Positions 36,120 through 48,553 of a stretch of DNA of 64,000 bases are shown in pieces. How positions within the stretch are numbered: position 1 is the stretch's first letter; each line of letters begins with the position of its first letter. Where the stretch lies: NCBI GenBank assembly GCA_016806145.1, contig CP063166.1, forward strand, positions 868,001 to 932,000. Reading direction: 5' to 3'. A model generated the notes under the pieces. It saw only the letters and a list, made by a program, of their open reading frames with translations. It was not told where the DNA came from and searched no databases. Both the position numbers and the translations under genes were made by a program. Origin of the DNA: Variovorax paradoxus. GTDB lineage: Bacteria > Pseudomonadota > Gammaproteobacteria > Burkholderiales > Burkholderiaceae_C.

Positions 36120-36821
36120 ATGGCAAACATTCTCGTGGTCGATGACGAGCTGGGCATCAGGGACCTGCTCTTCGAAATTCTCAATGACGAGGGCCACAAC
36201 GTCGAACTCGCGGAGAACGCGGCCGAGGCACGTGCCGCGCGCCAGCGTGCGCGTCCCGACCTCGTGCTGCTCGACATCTGGATGCCCGACACCGATGGCG
36301 TGACCTTGCTCAAGGAGTGGTCCACCGCGGGCCTGCTCACGATGCCCGTCATCATGATGAGCGGCCACGCCACCATCGACACCGCCGTCGATGCCACGCG
36401 CATCGGTGCCTTCGCCTTCCTCGAGAAGCCCATCACCCTGCAGAAGTTGCTGAAGGCCGTCGAGCAGGGCCTCGCGCGCGAGAGCGCGCGCCGCGCCGCG
36501 GCCGGTGTCGTGCCCACGCCCACCGGCCATGGCCAGCCCAGCGCCATCACCACCACGGGCGACAGCCTGCTGATGGCGTCGCTCGCATCGGTGCCCGTGC
36601 CCGACCAGGGCCCGCAGTCCACCCAGAGCTTCGATCTCGACCGTCCGCTGCGCGATGCGCGCGACGGTTTCGAGAAGGCCTACTTCGAGTTCCACCTCGC
36701 GATGGAGAACGGTTCGATGACGCGCGTGGCCGAAAAGACCGGCCTCGAGCGCACCCATCTGTACCGAAAGCTCAAACAACTTGGTGTGGATCTTTCGCGA
36801 GGCCGCAGAAGCGCTGTATAA
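36120..36821 (+). CDS. NtrX-like response regulator lacking the AAA+ domain
   Basis: The 233-residue product has an N-terminal receiver domain with acidic pocket VVDDE and phospho-acceptor Asp52 in LVLLDIWMPD. A linker rich in Thr/Pro/Gly (residues 125-175) leads to a C-terminal Fis-type helix-turn-helix (GSMTRVAEKTGLERTHLYRKLKQLGVDL). Classical NtrX proteins have an AAA+ sigma-54 activating domain of about 240 residues between these parts; it is absent here with both flanks intact. It should therefore act as a sigma-54-independent regulator. It pairs with the kinase upstream. A -10 box of the next transcript overlaps its stop codon. Confidence 0.85.
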   Translation: MANILVVDDELGIRDLLFEILNDEGHNVELAENAAEARAARQRARPDLVLLDIWMPDTDGVTLLKEWSTAGLLTMPVIMMSGHATIDTAVDATRIGAFAFLEKPITLQKLLKAVEQGLARESARRAAAGVVPTPTGHGQPSAITTTGDSLLMASLASVPVPDQGPQSTQSFDLDRPLRDARDGFEKAYFEFHLAMENGSMTRVAEKTGLERTHLYRKLKQLGVDLSRGRRSAV

Positions 36822-36822
36822 T
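36793..36822 (+). promoter_or_regulatory. Promoter of tRNA-Phe inside the end of the NtrX-like gene
   Basis: TTTCGC (36793-36798) and a perfect TATAAT (36817-36822) are separated by 18 bases. The TAA stop of the upstream gene is part of the TATAAT box. The predicted RNA start is near 36829, about 77 bases before the tRNA. Confidence 0.7.
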
Positions 36823-36905
36823 CGCAGGCTCCACACTGCAACACAGTGGTTGAACAGGCTCCAAAGCCGGTTTTCCCCCCAGTGAATCGGTGAGGTGCCA
36901 TACCA

Positions 36906-36981
36906 GGCCCGGTAGCTCAGTTGGTAGAGCAGCGGATTGAAAATCCGCGTGTCGGTGGTTCGATTCCGCCCCAGGCCACCA
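36906..36981 (+). tRNA. tRNA-Phe (anticodon GAA) with one acceptor-stem mismatch
   Basis: The gene has 76 bases with CCA encoded, anticodon loop TTGAAAA, and standard D- and T-arms. Acceptor arms GGCCCGG and CCAGGCC pair except at position 5-68, where C faces A. Related tRNAs normally have G there. The gene otherwise looks functional and has its own promoter and terminator. Confidence 0.95.
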
Positions 36982-36987
36982 AATTGC

Positions 36988-37022
36988 AAGGCGCTGCAAC
37001 TTTCCGAGTTGCAGCGCCTTTT
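36988..37022 (+). terminator. Rho-independent terminator of tRNA-Phe
   Basis: AAGGCGCTGCAACT (36988-37001) pairs perfectly with AGTTGCAGCGCCTT (37007-37020) over a five-base loop, and the T-run continues to 37022. The A-rich left flank also gives it terminator character on the minus strand for the gene at 37053. Confidence 0.92.
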
Positions 37023-37052
37023 GCTTTGGGCGTTCGCCCGCGCGGGCCCCGC

Positions 37053-37343
37053 TCAGCGATAGGCGACCAGCAACAGAAGGATCAGCGTGATCCCCGCCGC
37101 GAGCATGCCGGCCTTGAGCAGCCTGCCGCCCAGCCCCTGCTGCGGCAGAAACTGCCGGTCGGCCAGCGAGCGCAGGTCGAGGGCATCGGGATCGAAGCGC
37201 GCCAGGCCGACGCGGCGCCGGGCCTCGGTCTCGAGCAGATGGGCCGTGCCCCTGGCGTGCAGTTCGCCCTCCAGCGCGCGCTTGCGCCAGACGCGTGCCT
37301 GCTCCTCGAGTTCTCGGTCCGACAGTCCCTCTACGTTTCGCAT
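37053..37343 (-). CDS. Small hypothetical membrane protein
   Basis: The 96-residue product begins MRNVEGLSDRELEEQARVW, has a charged helical region rich in Arg/Glu/Leu, and ends with one hydrophobic segment (residues about 78-95, MLAAGITLILLLLVAY) followed by a terminal Arg. It would be a tail-anchored or single-span inner-membrane protein with the bulk in the cytoplasm. No family was recognised. The ATG at 37343 is the first with the compact charged N-terminus; a longer open frame exists but crosses a probable terminator. It converges on the tRNA-Phe terminator. Confidence 0.6.
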   Translation of the reverse strand: MRNVEGLSDRELEEQARVWRKRALEGELHARGTAHLLETEARRRVGLARFDPDALDLRSLADRQFLPQQGLGGRLLKAGMLAAGITLILLLLVAYR

Positions 37344-37421
37344 GCCTGGATTTTGCCTACGGAATCCGGTTGGCGCTGTCATGCGCGCTTTCACGCTCGC
37401 AACGACCAGCGAGCGCGGGCA

Positions 37422-37530
37422 GAAAAAAGAGCCCGCGCGAGGCGGGCTCAAGGGTCCGTACTCGCGTGGGACCAGGAGGAAGCCCACCCGAGGGAGGAGG
37501 AGAGGTGGGCGAAGCGAATTCTGGCGATCG
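37422..37530 (-). ncRNA. Candidate small RNA with an anti-Shine-Dalgarno loop
   Basis: On the minus strand a GCCCACC/GGTGGGC stem (37482-37488 and 37504-37510) encloses a 15-base loop containing TCTCCTCCTCCC. A second unpaired TTCCTCC lies just downstream. A perfect eight-base stem GAGCCCGC/GCGGGCTC (37429-37449) with six T residues follows as a terminator. C-rich CCTCC loops are typical of small RNAs that bind ribosome sites. No good promoter was found and the 5' end is a guess. Confidence 0.35.
37429..37449 (-). terminator. Rho-independent terminator, minus strand
   Basis: GAGCCCGC (37429-37436) pairs with GCGGGCTC (37442-37449). The six A residues at 37423-37428 are T on the minus strand directly after the stem. 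No minus-strand protein gene ends here, which is why a small RNA is suspected. Confidence 0.75.
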
Positions 37531-37602
37531 ATCTGGGAGACATCTTGTCGACGTGGGGCGGTCGAACTTTCATGCCGGTGACCGATACTGCCGCGCTCCG
37601 CC

Positions 37603-38847
37603 ATGAACCCCTCGCAGCAACCCGCCCCCGACCTTCCCGCCGATGAGGGCCACGACACCGCCCGCGCACGCGGCTCGGTGCTCGAGGTCTTCCTCGCCTT
37701 CCTCCAGCTCGGCCTGACTTCCTTCGGCGGACCGGTGGCCCATCTCGGCTACTTCCGCGCGGCCTTCGTCGAGCGCCGCGGCTGGCTCGACGACAGGAGC
37801 TATTCGGACCTGGTGGCGCTGTGCCAATTCCTGCCCGGCCCCGCGAGCAGCCAGGTGGGCATCGCGCTGGGCCTGGGGCGCGCGGGCTGGGGCGGGGCGA
37901 TCGCGGCGTGGATCGGGTTCACGCTTCCTTCGGCCGTGGCGCTCGTGCTGTTCGCGGCCGGCGTCGCGCAATGGTCCGCGCTCTCGCAGTCCGGCGCCGT
38001 GCATGGGCTCAAGGTGGTCGCGGTGGCCGTGGTCGCGCAAGCCGTCTGGGGCATGGCCAGGACCTTGTGTCCCGATCGCCTGCGCGCGGGCGTGGCCATC
38101 GTCGCGGCGCTGCTGGTGCTCGCGGTGCCTTCGGCATGGGGGCAGGTCGCGGCCATCGTCGCGGGCGGCGTGGTGGGACGATGGGCGCTGAAGCTGGTCC
38201 CTCTGCCCGCGGCCCGGCATCGCGACTACGGCGTGCGCAAGACGACCGGCGCCGCGTTGCTCGGCCTGTTCGCCGTGCTGCTCGTGGCATTGCCCCTGGA
38301 GGCGGCCGCATGGCGCTCGCCGGGGCTTGCCGTCGTCGCGGACTTCTACCGGGCCGGCGCCCTGGTGTTCGGCGGTGGCCACGTCGTGCTTCCGTTGCTG
38401 GAGGCCGGGGTGGTGCCGAGCGGACTGGTGTCGAACGATGTCTTCCTCGCGGGCTACGGCGCCGCGCAGGCGGTGCCCGGTCCCTTGTTCACCTTCGCCG
38501 CCTTCCTCGGCGCCGTCATGCCCGGCCCCTTCGGTGGCTGGCTCGGTGGATTGGCCTTGCTGCTCGCGATCTTCCTGCCCGCGTTCCTGCTGGTGGCGGG
38601 TGCGCTGCCGTTCTGGGAGACGCTGCGCCAGCGCGAGGGCGTGCAGCGCGCGATGGCCGGCGTCAACGCGGCCGTGGTCGGCGTGCTGGTGGCCGCGCTC
38701 TACGACCCGGTGTGGACCAGCGCCATCCACACGCGCGCCGATTTCGGATTGGCGCTCGCGGCCTTCGGGCTCTTGGTCTATGCGCGCATGTCGCCGGTGC
38801 TGGTGGTCGTGCTGGCGGCCGTCGCCGGCGGGCTGATGGCGCTCTGA
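37603..38847 (+). CDS. chrA: ChrA-family chromate/anion transporter
   Basis: The 414-residue inner-membrane protein contains two homologous CHR halves. The first has GLTSFGGPVAHLGYFRAAFV near residue 37, the second GALVFGGGHVVLPLLEAGVV near residue 246; each is followed by several hydrophobic segments and PGP motifs (FLPGPASSQVG, AVPGPLFTFA). The two-domain long form exports chromate, and possibly sulfate, driven by the membrane potential. No ChrB-type regulator is adjacent, so a specific resistance role is unproven. It ends one base before the convergent DUF1810 gene's stop. Confidence 0.88.
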   Translation: MNPSQQPAPDLPADEGHDTARARGSVLEVFLAFLQLGLTSFGGPVAHLGYFRAAFVERRGWLDDRSYSDLVALCQFLPGPASSQVGIALGLGRAGWGGAIAAWIGFTLPSAVALVLFAAGVAQWSALSQSGAVHGLKVVAVAVVAQAVWGMARTLCPDRLRAGVAIVAALLVLAVPSAWGQVAAIVAGGVVGRWALKLVPLPAARHRDYGVRKTTGAALLGLFAVLLVALPLEAAAWRSPGLAVVADFYRAGALVFGGGHVVLPLLEAGVVPSGLVSNDVFLAGYGAAQAVPGPLFTFAAFLGAVMPGPFGGWLGGLALLLAIFLPAFLLVAGALPFWETLRQREGVQRAMAGVNAAVVGVLVAALYDPVWTSAIHTRADFGLALAAFGLLVYARMSPVLVVVLAAVAGGLMAL

Positions 38848-38848
38848 A

Positions 38849-39277
38849 TCAGGCGCCGATCAACGCAAGCGTTGCTTCGTCGCGCACCCCGCCGTAGTAG
38901 CGCGCGAGCACCTCGCCGAAGCCCGGCTCGCCGCGCGCGGCGACCTCGAACAGCGTCATGCACGAGCACAGCTTGAGATCGTCGGGCGAGCCGAAGATCT
39001 GGTGCGCGCTCTTGTCCTGCACGTCGAGCACGAGCTGCGTGCACTGCCTCAGTCGCTGCGAGAGCACCGGATGCGCCCAATAGGCCCGCGCCTCATCGAT
39101 GCCCTCGAGCCCGAAGAAGCGCGCCGTCGAACTGCGGCCCAGCGCCGCGAGCTGCGGGAACACGAACCAGATCCAGTGGCTGCGCTTGCGCCCCGCGGCG
39201 AGTTCGGCGCAGACCTCGGCGTACACCGGGTCCTGCGCGTTCACGAAGCGTTCGAGGTCCCACGCGGTCGATGTCAT
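38849..39277 (-). CDS. DUF1810 protein
   Basis: The 142-residue product begins with LERFVNAQDPVYAEVCAELAAGRKRSHWIWFVFPQ, the clear DUF1810 signature, and continues with LGRSSTARFFG, VLSQRLRQC and FGSPDDLKLCSCMTLF. It is soluble and small. DUF1810 proteins have no assigned reaction; an NADAR-like or calpastatin-like annotation seen in databases is not supported by visible motifs. It stands alone, convergent with chrA. Confidence 0.85.
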   Translation of the reverse strand: MTSTAWDLERFVNAQDPVYAEVCAELAAGRKRSHWIWFVFPQLAALGRSSTARFFGLEGIDEARAYWAHPVLSQRLRQCTQLVLDVQDKSAHQIFGSPDDLKLCSCMTLFEVAARGEPGFGEVLARYYGGVRDEATLALIGA

Positions 39278-39368
39278 CTCGCGCTCCTTGCGCCGGGATG
39301 CGGCGCGTGCATGTCCGCATCAGACGCAAGCCCGGCGCGCGCGTCAAGCCCGCGCGCCGGGGGGGCGC

Positions 39369-40349
39369 TCAGGACTTGATGAACGCGAGCAGGTCCGCGT
39401 TGAAACGGTCCTTGTGCGTATCGGTCAGGCCGTGCGGCGCGCCCGGGTAGACGATCAGCTTGTTGTTCTTCACGAGCCTGGCCGAGGCCAGGCCGGCGGC
39501 GCCGATCGGCACGATCTGGTCGTCGTCGCCGTGCACGATGAGCGTGGGCACGTCGAACTTCTTCAGGTCCTCGGTGAAGTCGGTTTCCGAGAAGGCCTTG
39601 ATCGAGTCGTAGGTGTTCTTGTGGCCCCCTTGCATGCCCTGCGCCCACCACGAATCGATCAGGCCCTGCGAGGGCTTGGCACCGGGCCGGTTGAAGCCGA
39701 AGAAGGGACCCGAGGGCACGTCCTTGTAGAACTGCGAACGGTTCGCGAGCTGCGCCGCGCGCAGGCCGTCGAACACCTCGATCGGCAGGCCGCCGGGGTT
39801 GGCGGCCGTCTTGAGCATCAGCGGCGGCACCGCCGAGATCAGCGCGGCCTTGGCCACGCGCTTCGTGCCATGGCGGCCGATGTAGCGCGCGACTTCGCCG
39901 CCGCCGGTCGAGAAGCCGACCAGCACCACGTTCTTCAGGTCCAGCGTCTCGATGACGGTGGCGAGGTCGTCGGCATAGGTGTCCATGTCGTTGCCGTTCC
40001 ACGGCTGGCTCGAGCGGCCATGGCCGCGGCGGTCGTGCGCCACGGCGCGGAAGCCCTGCGAGGCGAGGAACAGCATCTGCGATTCCCAGCTGTCGGAATT
40101 CAGCGGCCAGCCATGGCTGAAGACCACGGGCTGCCCGCTGCCCCAGTCCTTGAAATAGAGCTGCGTGCCGTCCTTGGTGACGATGGTGTTGCCCGAGCCG
40201 CGTTGGCCCTTGACGGCGCGCGCGGGCGCGGCCTCGGCGTTGCGCGCGAGGCCCGCGCCGACGAGGGCACCGGTCGCGAGCGTGGCGGCGCTGCCGGTCA
40301 GCAGGCTGCGGCGCGTGGTGGAGGAAGAGGTGGTCTGGTTCGAGGACAT
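39369..40349 (-). CDS. Tat-exported alpha/beta hydrolase, non-heme haloperoxidase type
   Basis: The 326-residue product starts at ATG 40349 with AAGGAAATCACC upstream. The N-terminus [28 protein letters not shown] is a twin-arginine signal ending near ARNAEA, so the folded enzyme is exported. The hydrolase part carries the nucleophile Ser in [17 protein letters not shown], the acid Asp in [10 protein letters not shown] and the His in [12 protein letters not shown]. The GFSTGGGE motif and surrounding sequence are those of cofactor-free haloperoxidases/perhydrolases, which can form peracids with hydrogen peroxide. The OhrR-like gene upstream and a shared palindrome suggest peroxide-responsive control. 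Confidence 0.88.
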   Translation of the reverse strand: MSSNQTTSSSTTRRSLLTGSAATLATGALVGAGLARNAEAAPARAVKGQRGSGNTIVTKDGTQLYFKDWGSGQPVVFSHGWPLNSDSWESQMLFLASQGFRAVAHDRRGHGRSSQPWNGNDMDTYADDLATVIETLDLKNVVLVGFSTGGGEVARYIGRHGTKRVAKAALISAVPPLMLKTAANPGGLPIEVFDGLRAAQLANRSQFYKDVPSGPFFGFNRPGAKPSQGLIDSWWAQGMQGGHKNTYDSIKAFSETDFTEDLKKFDVPTLIVHGDDDQIVPIGAAGLASARLVKNNKLIVYPGAPHGLTDTHKDRFNADLLAFIKS

Positions 40350-40410
40350 GGTGATTTCCTTTGACTGGAGGGGTGGGAACGGGTGGATGGGAGAACTAGC
40401 GCATGAATGA

Positions 40411-40426
40411 ATATCGCATGCGATAT
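40411..40426. promoter_or_regulatory. Palindromic operator of the haloperoxidase-like gene
   Basis: ATATCGCATGCGATAT is a perfect 16-base palindrome, 61 bases upstream of the hydrolase start and between its gene and the MarR-type gene. It shares the 12-base core ATCGCATGCGAT with the site at 40973-40984. A possible promoter (TTCAAG ... TATTCA on the minus strand) overlaps it. Confidence 0.75.
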
Positions 40427-40481
40427 AAATGCCTTGAAAAAAGGCAGCCGGCAACGACTGCCTCGCGAGGGAGTGGAGTGC

Positions 40482-40958
40482 TCATGCGTTCCTGTCGAGG
40501 CTGGCGCGCAGCGTCTGCAGTTGTTCGCGCAGGCCGTCGATCTCTTCGCCCGACAGCTCCATCGCCTGCGCGACGCAGGCCGGGATGGCCTTGGCCTTGG
40601 TGCGCAGCGCGCGCCCCTCGGCAGTGAGCGACACGATGACCTGCCGTTCGTCGAGCGCCGAACGTGCGCGCGCGATGAGGCCGCGGGCCTCGAGCCGCTT
40701 GAGCAGCGGCGTGAGCGTGGTGGTCTCGAGCGAGAGGCGGGTGCAGATCTCGGACACGTTGAGGCCGTCGCGCTCCCACAGCACCAGCATCACGAGGTAC
40801 TGCAGGTAGGTGAGATCGAGATCGCGCAGCAGGCCGCGGTAGACCTTGTTGAGGCTCAACATGGTCGAGTAGACGGAGAAGCACAGCTGCTCGTCCAGCG
40901 TGAGCTTGTCGGCACTGGGGTCGACAGGTCGGGAGGAGGAGCTTCTCTTTGCTGGCAT
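40482..40958 (-). CDS. MarR-family regulator, OhrR-like peroxide sensor
   Basis: The 158-residue product has LDEQLCFSVYSTMLSLNKVYRGLL at its start, with Cys26 at the place of the peroxide-reactive cysteine of OhrR. The family segment LTYLQYLVMLVLWERDGLNVSEI and a winged helix with LTPLLKRLEARGLIARARSALDERQV follow. OhrR proteins repress until this cysteine is oxidised. The ATG at 40958 is chosen because the promoter (TTGCAA/TAATAT) would start RNA at or next to it; longer frames would run through that promoter. The hydrolase gene lies just downstream on the same strand, separated by 132 bases containing the shared palindrome. Confidence 0.85.
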   Translation of the reverse strand: MPAKRSSSSRPVDPSADKLTLDEQLCFSVYSTMLSLNKVYRGLLRDLDLTYLQYLVMLVLWERDGLNVSEICTRLSLETTTLTPLLKRLEARGLIARARSALDERQVIVSLTAEGRALRTKAKAIPACVAQAMELSGEEIDGLREQLQTLRASLDRNA

Positions 40959-40965
40959 GGGCCGA

Positions 40966-40994
40966 ATATTAGATCGCATGCGATTCAATTGCAA
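40966..40994 (-). promoter_or_regulatory. OhrR-like gene promoter with an operator in the spacer
   Basis: On the minus strand TTGCAA (40989-40994) and TAATAT (40966-40971) are spaced by exactly 17 bases. The perfect palindrome ATCGCATGCGAT (40973-40984) fills the spacer, so a bound repressor would block polymerase. The -10 ends seven bases before the ATG, giving a leaderless or nearly leaderless mRNA. Confidence 0.75.
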
Positions 40995-41205
40995 GCGCTT
41001 TATTCGACGAGGTGCGATGCGGTCCACGAACAGGCACGCGCGCCTGCGACGGCGCCGCGCGCCTTTCTCCTACGGCATCGCGCCGTCCGGCCGCTATCTT
41101 GGTGCTTCGCGGCGCAGGCCTTCGGCCTCTTCGAGCCAGGCGGATCCCCGATCCGCCCGCCGGCGCCATTCCCCCGATCTCCCGATCTCAGCCTTTGCAT
41201 CCATC

Positions 41206-41646
41206 ATGAAGACTTCTCGCACCCTCTGGCCCCTGGGCCTCGCCGCCGCGCTCGCGCTCGGCGCCTGTTCCACCGGCACGCCCAAGGTCTCGGCCGTCGA
41301 CAACCAGGCCGAGCCCACCGTGCTGCTCGTGCCGCTGCGCGTCGAGGACCCGGCGCACGGCTCCGGCTGCTGGGCCCAGTTCTATTCGAAGCGCGACTTC
41401 CAGGGCGACGTCGTGACGCTGGTCGGTCCCGCCACCCTCCAGACCCTCGACAAGGGCACGGCGCGCCAACTGCAGCGCGACATCGACAGCGTGACGGTGG
41501 GCCCGCGCGCCACGCTCGAGGTCTACCAGCGCGCGATGTTCCGCGACCGCACCGTGAGCTTCCCCGCCAACAGCCGCGAAGGCGGGCTGATCAGCCGGCT
41601 CGGTTTCGGCGGCCGCATCGAGGCGATGAAGCTCAACTGCAGCTGA
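41206..41646 (+). CDS. Beta/gamma-crystallin-like lipoprotein
   Basis: The 146-residue product has a lipoprotein signal peptide (KTSRTLWPLGLAAALALGAC, Cys at residue 20) and so is anchored in the membrane. The mature part contains CWAQFYSKRDFQGDVVTL, IDSVTVGPRATLEVYQ and MFRDRTVSFPAN. These repeated aromatic 'Greek-key' segments are typical of beta/gamma-crystallin domains, which in bacteria often bind calcium or resist envelope stress. Asp at the second-position of QAMFRDRT-like motifs suggests but does not prove calcium binding. It is transcribed away from the OhrR-like gene with a 247-base gap. Confidence 0.75.
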   Translation: MKTSRTLWPLGLAAALALGACSTGTPKVSAVDNQAEPTVLLVPLRVEDPAHGSGCWAQFYSKRDFQGDVVTLVGPATLQTLDKGTARQLQRDIDSVTVGPRATLEVYQRAMFRDRTVSFPANSREGGLISRLGFGGRIEAMKLNCS

Positions 41647-41664
41647 GCCGCTCAGGCGGTCCGC

Positions 41665-41692
41665 AAAAAAAAGAGCCCGGCATGCCGGGCTC
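41665..41692 (-). terminator. Terminator shared by the crystallin-like and DUF2383-type genes
   Basis: GAGCCCGGCATGCCGGGCTC (41673-41692) is a perfect palindrome. The eight A residues at 41665-41672 give a T8 run on the minus strand, so it is a strong terminator for the minus-strand gene ending at 41715; the plus side has only TTCGT. Confidence 0.85.
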
Positions 41693-41714
41693 TTCGTCAT
41701 TAAGGGCACCGCGG

Positions 41715-42697
41715 TCAACGTGCGTCGCGCTCCGCGTTGCGCAGGTCGCGGATCTGATCGTGGTTTCGTTGCGCACCGCGCGCCTGCGTCTCGACGATCT
41801 CGCGCACGCCCGCCGGCAGCATCTGCTTGAGCGCCTTGCGGTAGCGCGCCACGGCCGTGTCCTCGCCACGCTCGCACTCCTCGAGGATCGACAGCCTGCT
41901 GTTGGCGCCGACCGCGCCCTTCACATGGACCCAGCCGCGGTGCATCGCACCGCTGGCCGTGCCGCCCGCGGCCGGTTGTCCGCCATAGGACTCGACGATG
42001 CGCACCAGCTGTGCCGCCGCGTCGGCGCACTCGACGGCACGCGCGGCGAACACGCGCTTGAGCTGCGCGTCGTCGATCTCCTCGGCGCAGACACGGAAGC
42101 CGTACTCGCCATCGCGGCTGGTCTCGAGCAGGTCGTTGATCACGTCGACCACGTCATCGTTCGCCAGCGGCAGGCCGTCCACCGCGGGAATCGCGCTGTC
42201 CTCGTCGCTGTAGTAGATGCGGTCGGCGCGCTCCCACGCGGCCTGCGACGCGGGACGCGCACGCGTCCAGTCGAGCGTCGAGGCGCCGCGGCGTGCTTCC
42301 CACTCGCGCGCGAGCGAGGGCTCGACGGCCGCGAACTCGTCATGGCCCGAGGCGCGTCCGCTCCAGCCCAGCTCATAGGCCGGCGCATAGTCGTCGTAGC
42401 TGCGGCCGGCTTCGTAGTAGGGCTCGCGCTCGTAGGCCGAGGCCCAGTGCGCGCGTTCCACGCTCGGGTTCACGCGTTCCGCGACGGCCTTGCCGCCCAT
42501 GCCGCCGAGCACGGCGCCCGCGATCAGGCCGGCCGCCGCGCCGCGCCGGGGCCGCCCACCGCGCCGACCGCCGCGCCCGCGAGCGCGCCGCCGGTGGCGC
42601 CGACACCGGTGCCCACCGGATGCGAGCCGGGCTCGCCGGTGATCGGGTCGCGGTGCAGGTTGTTGTTCGTGTCGAGCAGATGCTTTTCCTTGGCCAT
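41715..42697 (-). pseudogene. PA2169/DUF2383-type stress protein with an apparent frameshift
   Basis: Translation from ATG 42697 (AAAGGAG upstream) gives MAKEKHLLDTNNNLHRDP and a Gly/Ala-rich segment, then stops at about 42527. The homologous continuation (LIAGAVLGGMGGKAVAERVNPSVE onward) lies in another frame up to the stop at 41715. A single missing base, or two extra, within the GC-only run around 42527-42560 would join them. The C-terminal half carries a ferritin-like four-helix region (NDVVDVINDLLETSRDGEYGF, VECADAAAQLVRIVESYGGQ) of the DUF2383 type. The clean reading of both parts suggests a recent mutation, a slippage site or a sequencing error. Confidence 0.7.
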
Positions 42698-42819
42698 GTC
42701 TGACTCCTTTCGGTGTGTGCTGTGTGGATGAAGAGGTGAAGAAACTTCATCCTCGGGCCGCACCGGCCGCGCATCGTCGGTGCGCCGCCTGCATCGCTGT
42801 AGGCGAGCGCGCGGGTCGC

Positions 42820-43296
42820 TCAGGCGGGCCCGCTCGTGCGCGCGGTCGCCTTCGACGCGAGCGCCACCGCCGGCGTCGTGCCCGTCGACGCGCCCTCGCA
42901 GAAGCTCAGGAATTCGTTGATCTCTTCGGACTTGTCGAACACCGCGTCGGCGCCGAGTTGCAGGCATTGCTCGCGGTTCGCGCGCGTGGCCGCATTGGTC
43001 AGCGCGATCACCGTGCGGCCGTTCTTCATCGGCGCGAGCCACGACAGCACGCCCAGGCCGGTGCCCTGCTGCAGGAACAGGTCCACCACGGCGATTCGCC
43101 AGGCATCGTCGTGCGCCTGCAGCCACGAGATCGCCTCGGCCTCGCTGTTCGCCGAGCCCACCACCTCGGCGCCGAGGAAGCCGCCGAGCACCACGCGCAG
43201 GCTGTCCTGCACCAGCGGCTCGTCCTCCACCATGAAGATGGAGAGCGGGCCGCGCGGCGGGCGCGCGCGGCGGGTCGTGTTGGATGCGGTGGGCAT
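42820..43296 (-). CDS. Single-domain response regulator (receiver only)
   Basis: The 158-residue product is one receiver domain: acidic pocket MVEDEPLVQDSLR, phospho-acceptor Asp72 in IAVVDLFLQQGTG, the Thr/Ala switch position in VIALTNAA and the Lys in VFDKSEEI. A short Ser/Thr/Ala-rich tail replaces any output domain. The ATG at 43296 gives a compact N-terminus; earlier in-frame starts have no ribosome site. It is the last regulator in the minus-strand alpha-glucan block, 103 bases behind malQ-treY. It may act by protein-protein contact. Confidence 0.8.
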   Translation of the reverse strand: MPTASNTTRRARPPRGPLSIFMVEDEPLVQDSLRVVLGGFLGAEVVGSANSEAEAISWLQAHDDAWRIAVVDLFLQQGTGLGVLSWLAPMKNGRTVIALTNAATRANREQCLQLGADAVFDKSEEINEFLSFCEGASTGTTPAVALASKATARTSGPA

Positions 43297-43399
43297 GGCG
43301 GGGGCGTGGTGCAGTGTGGTGGCACTGTGCGGCCGCGCCGCCGCCCAACGAGGCACCCTTCGTCGCGACAGCGCGTAGGACCGCGCCGCCGCGCGCGAA

Positions 43400-48542
<5,143 letters not shown>

Positions 48543-48553
<11 letters not shown>

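Noticed and set aside
40958..41027. Longer OhrR-like protein starting at 41027 or 40979
   Set aside because: These starts would place the -35/-10 promoter and the operator inside the gene, and the extra residues do not match the family.
42711..42735. Similarity to the stretch near 61812-61832 (shared TGGATGAAG)
   Set aside because: Only about nine bases agree exactly, too short to call a shared regulatory repeat.
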